Source: JAZDCZ01 sp046757925 (GTDB taxonomy: Bacteria > Gemmatimonadota > Gemmatimonadetes > Gemmatimonadales > GWC2-71-9). From it: a stretch of DNA of 14,148 nt. The stretch is from contig JBHHZE010000071.1 in NCBI GenBank assembly GCA_046757925.1, forward strand, positions 1 to 14,148, read 5' to 3'. The notes beneath the pieces were generated by a model. The model was not told the DNA's origin. It saw only the letters and a program-made list of their open reading frames with translations, and did no database searches. The position numbers and the translations under genes were made by a program. Below, in pieces: positions 1 to 6,837 of the stretch; the first letter of the stretch is position 1; every line of letters begins with the position of its first letter.

Positions 1-37
1 CTACTGCCGCCTGCAAACGATCGCGGAGGTCGGTCAT
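1..37 (-). CDS. N-terminus of a Ser/Thr protein kinase-like gene, runs off the left end
   Basis: The complement from position 37 reads ATG and then MTDLRDRLQAAV before the window ends. This short start closely resembles the first residues of large membrane-linked Ser/Thr kinases of Gemmatimonadota as I remember them, where such a peptide precedes the glycine-rich loop. The call rests on 12 residues plus context: the neighbour at 305-1845 is a decayed kinase on the same strand. No clear Shine-Dalgarno precedes the ATG, which follows a G-rich leader. Only the start is visible, so completeness and activity cannot be judged. Confidence 0.5.
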   Translation of the reverse strand, partial: MTDLRDRLQAAV

Positions 38-60
38 GTTACCGCGCCCAACCCATCACC

Positions 61-120
61 ACAGACGGGCGAAGACGGACGAGGACGGACAAAGACGGAC
101 GATACCGGACGAGACCGACT
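61..120. repeat. Six degenerate 10-bp tandem units (consensus GAAGACGGAC)
   Basis: Six consecutive 10-base units fit one consensus: acagacgggc, gaagacggac, gaggacggac, aaagacggac, gataccggac, gagaccgact. The three middle units differ from each other by one or two bases and the outer ones are more diverged. The array lies 24-83 bases upstream of the kinase-like start at 37, so it would be in that gene's leader. I see no reading frame that explains it. Confidence 0.8.
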
Positions 121-240
121 CTTTCCCTTTCTCGGGTCCCGTATACATAGTACGGGCAACGCATGCGTCGCCGCTTCGCACGCGGCAGCTGGCATGAGGG
201 TGGGATAAAATTCACAGAACTCCACGGCACGAGGACGGGC

Positions 241-270
241 TAAATATGGCGCGGGGGCACAGAATGGCAA
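241..270 (-). promoter_or_regulatory. Weak sigma70-like promoter candidate for the left-edge gene
   Basis: On the minus strand TTGCCA (270-265, five of six matches to TTGACA) is followed after 18 bases by TATTTA (246-241, three of six matches to TATAAT). It lies upstream of the 10-bp repeat array and the ATG at 37, giving a leader of about 200 bases. The -10 is poor. The rest of 38-304 holds no gene I can support. Confidence 0.22.
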
Positions 271-304
271 ACGCCGCCTCGACGGGCTCCTCGAGTCACG
301 ACAC

Positions 305-1845
305 TCAACTCGTCCGGCTCAACCCTCGTGCCGCGTCGAGCGTTCTCCTCCGCTTTCCGCTTGTCACCATATCCCGGGCGACGATCTCACGAACGATCCG
401 CGCGACAAACGTATAGCCCCGGAGTCGGACGTCAGCCACCGTGTCCACTCGAGTTCATCCAGCGCAACGACGACGTCTCTCTCATCGAATCCACCAATCA
501 CCGTAAAGTCCTTTTCGGAGACAGGAGGTCGTATAATCGACGCGATCTCGAGCAGCGCACGGGCTGTCGAGCTCAGACAGCTGAAGCGCACTCGCACGGC
601 TGCGATAACGTGGCCTGGAAGGTCGGCCGGCATGGACTGGTCCAGCGTTTGGAACGGCCTGGGCCAGGCGTCCCCGCCGCCGTGATATTCGAGCCCGGCC
701 GACACTGCCTGTAGGATCTCCACTGCCAGCAACGGCAGGCCGGCGGAATCCAGCAGGACTCGTCGCACGATACGTGCTAGCTGGTATGCGGGCAGCGAGT
801 CTCCCCGTGCGAGGTGCCAGTTGGATCTCAGCATATGAAGCAGGGCACGAAAAAACTCGTCGTGGTGCACGGTCTGTTCACGTCCAGACGTGATGTAAGT
901 GGACGGTTCGTAGAAACTCAGAGTGTCACTCAGCGCGAGTGCGAGGGAGAAGTCACCTTCGTTCGCTGCGTCGTTCGCCCCTATCAGCTGGTCATGCAGA
1001 TCCAAGGAGTTGGGCCGTTCGACTCGAGTGGATGCTGGAAAATCCTCGATGCGGGCTTGCACGGCGTCTAGGTCGGCACGATCGGGGGGCTCCACGTACC
1101 AGCGACTGGTTTCCGTAATCATCCACGAACACCAGACGCATTCCGGGTCCGACTCGAGCGCTTTTTCATACGCCGTACGTGCATTACCCCACCGGCCCAT
1201 CGCGTAGAAATCCTCGGCGCGCGCGAGACTGCTTCGAGCAGCCCGGTCGTCAGGAATCAATGTGGTGGGTACGGAGCCTAGTGCACGCCTGACCTCGAAC
1301 GTCCCCACTAGCCGACTCAGCACGAACGAACCGACTACGGCGGCCGATACACCGATCGCCACCCTCCGCCGATAGCGTGTCGTTCGGGTTCTCCAGAGCT
1401 GGCGTCGGAATGTCCGGGCGTCGGATCATCTGTCTTGAGGATCGAACTGCAGCGCAACACGCAATATTCGCTTGAGGCTAGGCGGTACCCCCGACCAGTC
1501 GGTTTCCGCGGGATTGCTTCCGCCGACCCAGCAACGTCCAGTCAGGGCCTCGAACAGCACTATTCCTACGGCGTAGATATCCGTCTGTGGCGTCACTGCC
1601 ATGCCGGCTGGCGCCTCTGGAGCCATGTAACGCGGAGTCACAACCATCGTCCCGGGTGCGGTCTGCGTTTCATCCGAGTCGGCGGGCGATGGCTTCGCGA
1701 TCCCGAAGTCCGCCAGCACGGATCGGTTCTCCAAGAGCAAAATATTCGCCGGTTTGATATCGCGGTGTATAACTCCGCTGGCATGCACGGTTTCGGGGGC
1801 GTCGAGCAAGTCACGCCCGAGTTTCAACACTTCTTCCCGTAACAT
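305..1845 (-). pseudogene. Decayed Ser/Thr protein kinase with membrane segment, TPR-like region and winged-helix-like tail
   Basis: One reading frame runs through three lesions. Positions 1845-1429 encode a kinase C-lobe with HRDIKPAN (catalytic loop), LADFGIAKP (DFG), MAPE (APE motif) and the DPQDR motif. The next codon is TGA (1428-1426), where kinases usually have Trp. The same frame then continues without a break: 21 codons (SDARTFRRQLWRTR...), a membrane segment (about 1362-1305), TPR-like helices, and from about 800 downward a segment like the end of AfsR/MalT-type ATPases (LPLLAVEILQAV, LSSTARALLEIASII, LDELEWTRWL). At 417-420 (GGGG on the coding strand) the frame slips: adding one G restores GYTFVARIVREIVARDMV and a stop at 305-307. 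The N-lobe, with its glycine-rich loop and VAVK-type Lys, is missing. A few N-terminal residues (KEARLLQEGG) may persist to about 1920, inside the peptidase 3' end. Piecewise translation from internal GTG (1362) is possible but unlikely to be functional. Confidence 0.85.
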
Positions 1846-1869
1846 CGGCCCGCGCTCACTTCCACCTTT

Positions 1870-1900
1870 CCCGTTTCCCTTTTCCCTACCCTTACCGCCC
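1870..1900 (-). repeat. Polypurine tract with a five-run G-quadruplex-type motif at the peptidase stop codon
   Basis: On the minus strand five GGG runs (1900-1898, 1891-1889, 1886-1884, 1879-1877, 1872-1870) are separated by loops of 6, 2, 4 and 4 bases. This satisfies the usual G3 with 1-7-base loops pattern. The peptidase stop TAA lies in the first loop, so the motif would be in its mRNA 3' end. The whole stretch 1861-1905 is almost pure purine on that strand and separates the peptidase from the kinase remnant. Confidence 0.75.
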
Positions 1901-4015
1901 TCCTGTAGCAGTCGTGCCTCCTTTGAGTTGCCTGTCGAAAAATTCCGCCGTCGCGTGATAGGCTCGGACCCAACTCTTGTGCATCAAGAACCCGTGCACC
2001 TCATCGGGGAAAATCAATTGTTCGAAATACACGCCGTGCTTGCGGAGCTGCTCAACCAGATCGACGGTTTCACCGAACGGAACGTTGCGGTCGTCGTCTC
2101 CGTGAATCAGCAATACGGGCGAGCGCCAGTCCTTTACCGACGCCATCGGCGAAGACTCGAACGCGAGCCGCGCAACTGCAGCGTGCTCGGCGGGATTGTA
2201 GTCCTGCCGGAAGTTCCGGATTACGAAATTCCAGTCGTGTACCCCATGGTAATCCACTCCTGCGGCAAAAAGATCGGATGCGCGTGCGAGCCCCAAGGCG
2301 GTCAGGTATCCGCCATACGAACCGCCCCACAGCCCAATCCTGTTGGGGTCAACATCGGGCCGACTCTTGAGATATAGTCCGGCACCCAACACGTCGTTGA
2401 ACTCGCTGGCGCCTCGGGCACCATAGTTGATCGCCTCGCGGAACTTCATGCCGTAACCGATGCCGCTGCGATAGTTGACCGACAGCACGATGTAGCCCCT
2501 GCTCGCGAGATATTGATTCTCCGCATAGGCGTTGTGGTAGTAGCCTATGTAATGCCAACCCAGAAGCATCTGACGACGTGACCCCCCGTGGAAATGGAGC
2601 AGCGCGGGATGCCGCTCGCCCCGCCTCATGTTCTTGGGCAAAAACAGCTGGCCGTGGATTTGCATTCCGTCGGCGGCGGTAAAGATCACTTGCTGCGGTT
2701 CAACCAGCGCGTCACTGGGGAAATCGTGCGGCATCGACTGAGGTGCCAGCGCACGTGCATCGCGAGAACCTACTTTGATAACCGCATGCGCCGGCGTACG
2801 CGCATCGGACGCCAGGAACGCGATCGCATCGCCGTCACCGGCGAACCGCGGCGACCATTCTATACTCTTGCCGCTCGTTACAGCTCTAGGCGCACCACCG
2901 GAAACTGCTACACGCCATAAGTGCCTGCGGTCTATGTCGCCCTGGTTGGACGAGTAGATCAAGTCGCGCCGGTCGGCGCTCAGCGACACGTGCTCGACCT
3001 CGAACTCACCGGGAGTCAACAGCGTTGCCTTGCCTCCGTTCACCGACACCGAGTACAGATGAACCCACCCGTCCTTTTCCCAGGGAAAAACCAGACGGTC
3101 GCCTGCACCCCAATGGAGCTGGGCTCCGACCACACGATGGAACACGCTACCCGGACCATGGTCGGCGGTCCAGACTGTGCGACCAGTTCCGGTGGCAACA
3201 TCCGCCACCCACAACGACCACGGCTCGGCCTCGCGCCGCTGCATGAACGGCAGCACTCCACTCTGCTGTGGCGTACGGATGAAGGCGATACGCCGGCCGT
3301 CGGGCGACCAGACGGGACTGTTGTCCCGATCCACGCTCGGTGCCAAGTAGCGCACCTCCTTGTTGGCAACGTTGTAGACCCCGATGAAGCTGTGGTTGCC
3401 ACGATTGCTCGCGAACGTCAGCATCGATCCGTCCGGCGACCAGGTTAGCGATCCCGCCCTACCTCGGGCACGAAACAGTTGCTTGGCCTTGGCGTCGCCT
3501 GCGCTGTCCAGCGACACGGACCACACCTGACTGCGGCGCAAAAACACCACGATATCTCCCTTGGGTGAGATGCGGGGCGCACTGCCATCGGCGAGCTTCC
3601 GAGGCTCGCCTCCCCCTCGTGGCACCACCCATACCGCTCGCTCAGCCCCGTCGGGATCGCTTGTCGGGTTGGGGATCTCACCTTGGCGGTTCGGCGCGCC
3701 ACCTCTTACGTAGACGATCGCACCACCGTCGGGCGTGAACTCCAGGCTGCTCACCTCCTGTCCATCGTCCGCATCGTAGCTCGTCACCTGCCACCCCTCG
3801 TACGCGGGTCCGTCGGCCACCCAGATGTTGCGCACCCCCCGGTCATTCTGTACCCACGCGACCTTGGCGCCCGACCGAGCAGCAACCAGCCCACTCGGGA
3901 ACGGAGCACTCATGACCTGCTCAAGAGTGAACGTCTGTTGTGCCTGGGCCGCCGGCACCACGGCAACGGCGGCGATAGTGGTGGCAATTACTTGGTTTCG
4001 GATTGCGATGAACAC
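1892..4015 (-). CDS. Secreted S9 family (prolyl oligopeptidase-type) serine peptidase
   Basis: A 707-residue protein with an N-terminal signal peptide (residues 1-26, hydrophobic core ATTIAAVAVV, ending AQAQ). Next comes a WD40/TolB-like beta-propeller (about 30-430) with repeated SPDG-type turns, for example LTWSPDGSML and PVWSPDGRRIAF. An alpha/beta-hydrolase domain follows (about 440-695). The expected catalytic triad is visible: Ser566 in GLWGGSYGGY, Asp642 in IHGDDDRNVPF and His674 in DEVHGF. Length and order fit the dipeptidyl-peptidase/acylaminoacyl-peptidase group, which removes short pieces from peptides, probably in the periplasm here. The start is GTG at 4015-4013 with AGGAGG six bases upstream (4027-4022), and it yields a complete signal peptide. 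The gene is intact and divergent from the TonB receptor, which fits a peptide-scavenging pair, but substrate specificity cannot be read from the sequence. Confidence 0.95.
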   Translation of the reverse strand: MFIAIRNQVIATTIAAVAVVPAAQAQQTFTLEQVMSAPFPSGLVAARSGAKVAWVQNDRGVRNIWVADGPAYEGWQVTSYDADDGQEVSSLEFTPDGGAIVYVRGGAPNRQGEIPNPTSDPDGAERAVWVVPRGGGEPRKLADGSAPRISPKGDIVVFLRRSQVWSVSLDSAGDAKAKQLFRARGRAGSLTWSPDGSMLTFASNRGNHSFIGVYNVANKEVRYLAPSVDRDNSPVWSPDGRRIAFIRTPQQSGVLPFMQRREAEPWSLWVADVATGTGRTVWTADHGPGSVFHRVVGAQLHWGAGDRLVFPWEKDGWVHLYSVSVNGGKATLLTPGEFEVEHVSLSADRRDLIYSSNQGDIDRRHLWRVAVSGGAPRAVTSGKSIEWSPRFAGDGDAIAFLASDARTPAHAVIKVGSRDARALAPQSMPHDFPSDALVEPQQVIFTAADGMQIHGQLFLPKNMRRGERHPALLHFHGGSRRQMLLGWHYIGYYHNAYAENQYLASRGYIVLSVNYRSGIGYGMKFREAINYGARGASEFNDVLGAGLYLKSRPDVDPNRIGLWGGSYGGYLTALGLARASDLFAAGVDYHGVHDWNFVIRNFRQDYNPAEHAAVARLAFESSPMASVKDWRSPVLLIHGDDDRNVPFGETVDLVEQLRKHGVYFEQLIFPDEVHGFLMHKSWVRAYHATAEFFDRQLKGGTTATGGR

Positions 4016-4045
4016 GGAGGGCCTCCTGGAAGGGTTCTCTGAGGA

Positions 4046-4074
4046 AGCATACGCTGCGGTTCAGCCGGTGACAA
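4046..4074 (-). promoter_or_regulatory. Sigma70-like promoter of the S9 peptidase
   Basis: On the minus strand TTGTCA (4074-4069, five of six to consensus) is spaced 17 bases from TATGCT (4051-4046, four of six). The expected start of transcription near 4039 gives a leader of about 24 bases carrying the AGGAGG site of the GTG start. The left arm of the inverted repeat begins nine bases upstream of the -35. Confidence 0.5.
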
Positions 4075-4082
4075 TGGGAGCA

Positions 4083-4197
4083 GGGAGTGCAGATTGCAGA
4101 GTGCAGAGCCGTATGGGCGTTCCTCTTGGTGAACTGCAACACTCGCCATTTTCGCCATTCTGCATTTGCCGTTCTGCACTCTGCAATCTGCACTCCC
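4083..4197. repeat. Perfect 25-bp inverted repeat between divergent genes
   Basis: Positions 4083-4107 are the exact reverse complement of 4173-4197, with 65 bases between the arms. Each arm contains three TGCAGA/TTGCAGA-type words, so the arms are themselves made of short near-repeats. Between them, 4149-4170 has further related words (gccattctgcatttgcc). The left arm lies just upstream of the peptidase -35, and the right arm covers the possible -35 of the receptor gene. Possible roles are a paired binding site for one regulator, a cruciform, or a dispersed genome repeat. No transposase or target-site duplication is seen. Confidence 0.9.
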
Positions 4198-4217
4198 CTC
4201 CGCTATCTTTCCCGCCA
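4181..4217 (+). promoter_or_regulatory. Possible promoter giving a leaderless TonB-receptor transcript
   Basis: TATCTT (4204-4209) resembles a -10 element and lies seven bases before the ATG at 4217, the normal distance from a -10 to the transcription start. The -35 position 17 bases upstream (4181-4186, CTGCAA) is poor and falls inside the right arm of the inverted repeat. No Shine-Dalgarno precedes this ATG, which agrees with a leaderless mRNA. Confidence 0.4.
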
Positions 4218-6292
4218 TGCAACAAACCAATCTCCGGCTCGCTATCTTTGTTCCAGGCATCGCATTCACGTTGGCGCCTCTGTTGCACGCCCAGCATGCC
4301 GAACGCGACACACTACCTCCCGTGACGCTGGAACCGGTATCGGTGAGCGTTCTGCGAGTGCCGTCCGCACTTCACCTGGTACCCTACGATGTGAGCGTGG
4401 GGTCAGACTCCTTGGTCTCACGAGCCCGACCTCGACTGAGCCTAGGTGAGGCCCTGATCGGGGTACCCGGTGTCAACGTGCAGAACCGCTTCAACTACGC
4501 GTTGGGCGACCGGTTGTCGATCAGAGGGTTCGGGTCGCGTACGCAGTTTGGCATCAGAGGAGTGAAGGTCTTGGTCGACGGAATCCCGGCCACGCTGGCA
4601 GACGGGCAGTCCACAATCGACCACCTCGATCTGGCCACAGTAGATCGGATCGAGGTGCTCAAAGGCCCCGCGTCTTCACTCTACGGCAACGCGTCGGGTG
4701 GAGCGATCGTCTTTGAGACTGGAGAACCTCCAGCCGCACCCATGGAGCAGGAGTTCGGCACCGTAGCAGGCTCGGATGGACTCGTGCGGGTCGAGAGTTC
4801 CACATCCGTACGGCAAGGGCGCACTTCAGCCAGCCTCGATCTCACACGGTTCCTGTATGACGGCTATCGGCAGCACAGCGAGGCCGACAAGACATTCTCC
4901 AATTTCCACCTGCGGTATGATGGTGGGCGCGACGTCATACACGTGGTTGCCAATTTCGTCGACTTCGATGCACAGAATCCGGGATCGATCAACGATTCAC
5001 TGCTCCGGGTGGACCGCAACCTGGCAAACCCCTTCAATGTGGTACAGGGAACGAAAAAGGACGCGCGTCAGGGTCAGCTAGGCGTATCTTGGAAACGTCA
5101 GACTTCGACCGGCCAGCTGGATGTTTCGGGATACGGCCTACTCCGAAATCTGGACAACCCCATACCGGTGCGTGTGATCGAACTCGACCGCGCCGCGGGC
5201 GGCGGCCGGGCACAGTTCACGAACACTACACTTGCGGGCACCGTTCCACTCCGGTGGACCATAGGGCTCTCGACCGATTGGCAACGCGACGGCCGCAAGA
5301 ACTTCGACAACAATGGTGGCGACCGCGGGCAGCTGACACTGGACCAGCTCGAGACCGTCGTTAGCGTGGGAGCGTTCGTGCAACTGGGGGTGGAAGTTGT
5401 GGATAGGGTTCACATCCTTGGTGGATTCCGCTACGACCGTGTTCACTTCGACGCCAACGATCATTTTACGTCGGGAGATCCGGATGATTCGGGCACCCGT
5501 ACAATGGATGCGGCCAGTCCGTCTGTTGGCCTGTTGTTCGACGTTGCCGACCAACTGAGTCTTTACACCAACCTGGCGACCTCGTTCGAAACACCTACGA
5601 CAACAGAACTCGTCAATCGCCCGGACGGCGCCGGCGGTTTCAACGATCAACTCGATCCCCAGCGGGCTTTCTCATTTGAGTTTGGATTCCGCGGTCGCGT
5701 GGCCGGCAAAGCGAACTACCAGTTCGCAGTATATCGCACCAGGGTGACGGACGAATTGATCCCCTTCGAGGTCGCAACTCAGACGGGCCGGACCTTCTTC
5801 CGGAATGCCGGGTCAGCGATCCATAAGGGAGTCGAGTTGGGTGGCTCGGTTGCTCCAGTGTACGGTCTCGTCTTACGGGCCGCGTACACCTATACCGACG
5901 CCAGATTCGATGATTTTGCCACCGCCAACAACGTCTTCGACGGCAATCAAGTGCCGGGCGTAGCGCCGCACCGTCTGGAACTCTTTGGTTCGTACGACTC
6001 GCCGCTCGGATGGTACGTTTCGGGCGAAAGCGAATTCGCAAGTACAATGAAGGTCAACGACAGCAACCTAGCGAGTTCGCCGGACTACTTCCTGATCAAC
6101 GCGCGGGCAGGTTTGCGACCACTGGCGCTCGGGCGTTGGGCCATCGCTCCATTCGTGGGTATCTCCAACTTCCTGGACGAGGACTACAACAGCGCCGTGA
6201 CCGTCAACGCTTTCGGCGGCCGTTTTTTCGAACCCGGGCCCGGCCGTACGGTCTACGTTGGAACCAAGTTGAAGGTAAGCGGAACACCGTAA
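4217..6292 (+). CDS. TonB-dependent outer-membrane receptor
   Basis: A 691-residue protein in the FecA/siderophore-receptor style. Residues 1-26 form a signal peptide ending LLHAQ. A plug domain follows (about 40-165): EALIGVPGVNV, LSIRGFGSRTQFGIRG, VLVDGIPATLADGQ, and the typical DRIEVLKGPASSLYGN with GGAIVFET. A 22-strand-type barrel fills the rest, with receptor phrases such as LSLYTNLATSFETPTTTEL and ANYQFAVYRTRVTDELI, and it ends close to an aromatic-rich last strand (RTVYVGTKLKV). The start was set at ATG 4217 because it gives a clean signal peptide. The in-frame ATG at 4166 would add 17 residues encoded by the inverted repeat. It imports a scarce ligand using TonB energy. The ligand cannot be told; the divergent peptidase suggests peptides or metal chelates, and the downstream polyamine genes are on the same strand 128 bases away. 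Confidence 0.95.
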   Translation: MQQTNLRLAIFVPGIAFTLAPLLHAQHAERDTLPPVTLEPVSVSVLRVPSALHLVPYDVSVGSDSLVSRARPRLSLGEALIGVPGVNVQNRFNYALGDRLSIRGFGSRTQFGIRGVKVLVDGIPATLADGQSTIDHLDLATVDRIEVLKGPASSLYGNASGGAIVFETGEPPAAPMEQEFGTVAGSDGLVRVESSTSVRQGRTSASLDLTRFLYDGYRQHSEADKTFSNFHLRYDGGRDVIHVVANFVDFDAQNPGSINDSLLRVDRNLANPFNVVQGTKKDARQGQLGVSWKRQTSTGQLDVSGYGLLRNLDNPIPVRVIELDRAAGGGRAQFTNTTLAGTVPLRWTIGLSTDWQRDGRKNFDNNGGDRGQLTLDQLETVVSVGAFVQLGVEVVDRVHILGGFRYDRVHFDANDHFTSGDPDDSGTRTMDAASPSVGLLFDVADQLSLYTNLATSFETPTTTELVNRPDGAGGFNDQLDPQRAFSFEFGFRGRVAGKANYQFAVYRTRVTDELIPFEVATQTGRTFFRNAGSAIHKGVELGGSVAPVYGLVLRAAYTYTDARFDDFATANNVFDGNQVPGVAPHRLELFGSYDSPLGWYVSGESEFASTMKVNDSNLASSPDYFLINARAGLRPLALGRWAIAPFVGISNFLDEDYNSAVTVNAFGGRFFEPGPGRTVYVGTKLKVSGTP

Positions 6293-6420
6293 ATGGGCCG
6301 TGCGACTGGCACTTGCCCTTTGCGTCCTGGGGAGCTAAATACTATGCCTCGTGCAACGTCGCACAGAACCGCGCGCGGCTTTGTCGCGCAGACTTTCAGC
6401 TCGAAAAGGGGGTTGGGTCT
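6293..6420 (+). other. Leader region of speD, with only a weak promoter candidate
   Basis: The 128 bases between the receptor stop and speD hold TTGCCC (6313-6318) spaced 17 bases from TAAATA (6336-6341), a poor sigma70-like pair. An ORF from ATG 6293 runs through here out of frame with speD and has no family resemblance. No recognised riboswitch or hairpin terminator is evident, so the receptor and speD may share a transcript. Confidence 0.25.
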
Positions 6421-6831
6421 GTGTCATCAGCTGGAATATCGTATCTGCTCGAACTGTACGACTGCCCGTCTGAGATACTAAACGACGAGACCTACATAAA
6501 CGCGATGATCGGTGAGGCAGTAGCGCATGCAAACGCCACTCTGCTGCACCAAGTGTCGCACCAATTCAGTCCTCAGGGGGCTACGGCACTCGCCCTGTTG
6601 GCTGAATCCCATATCTCGATCCACACGTGGCCGGAACTCGGCTACGCGGCGGTCGACATCTTTACATGTGGGCGCCACGCCATGCCCGACCAGGCGTGCG
6701 AGTATCTGGTTACGGCGCTCAGGGCCGGCGACCACACCGTGCAGCGAGTGAAGCGAGGGGTAGGCCTCGGTATCGACGCTTCTCAGTTGAGACCAAAACC
6801 AGCCGCTGAGCCGGCAGCGCTGACGCTGTAG
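6421..6831 (+). CDS. speD: S-adenosylmethionine decarboxylase proenzyme (prokaryotic SpeH type)
   Basis: A 136-residue protein that decarboxylates AdoMet to the aminopropyl donor for polyamine synthesis. It is a pyruvoyl enzyme that cuts itself. The processing site LAESHISIHTWPE is plain: cleavage between Glu62 and Ser63 makes Ser63 the pyruvoyl group, with His68 and Cys83 (VDIFTCG) at the positions known for the Thermotoga maritima enzyme. Position 55, a Ser in that enzyme, is Thr here. The match of these numbers supports GTG 6421 as the start; AAGGGG lies about nine bases upstream, and no in-frame ATG follows the receptor gene. Length is normal for the short bacterial class. The stop is six bases before the aminopropyltransferase start, so the two are surely one transcription unit. 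Confidence 0.95.
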   Translation: MSSAGISYLLELYDCPSEILNDETYINAMIGEAVAHANATLLHQVSHQFSPQGATALALLAESHISIHTWPELGYAAVDIFTCGRHAMPDQACEYLVTALRAGDHTVQRVKRGVGLGIDASQLRPKPAAEPAALTL

Positions 6832-6837
6832 CACGAC

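Noticed and set aside
38..270. Minus-strand open frames of 63 and 78 codons left of the kinase remnant
   Set aside because: They are made partly of the 10-bp repeats, have no Shine-Dalgarno and look like no protein family.
1426..1428. TGA read as Trp (recoding) or selenocysteine
   Set aside because: No other gene in the window contains an in-frame TGA, and the same gene lacks its N-lobe and has a frameshift, so decay is simpler.
4083..4197. Inverted repeat as ends of a miniature transposable element
   Set aside because: I see no target-site duplication outside the arms, and the arms are built of internal short words, unlike typical transposon ends.
6307..6323. TGGCAC...TTTGC upstream of speD resembling a sigma54 -24/-12 promoter
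   Set aside because: The GG and GC dinucleotides are 12 bases apart; sigma54 needs 10, and this spacing is strict.
6010..6420. A longer speD starting inside the receptor gene
   Set aside because: SpeD numbering (Ser63, His68, Cys83) fits GTG 6421; upstream codons overlap the receptor in another frame.
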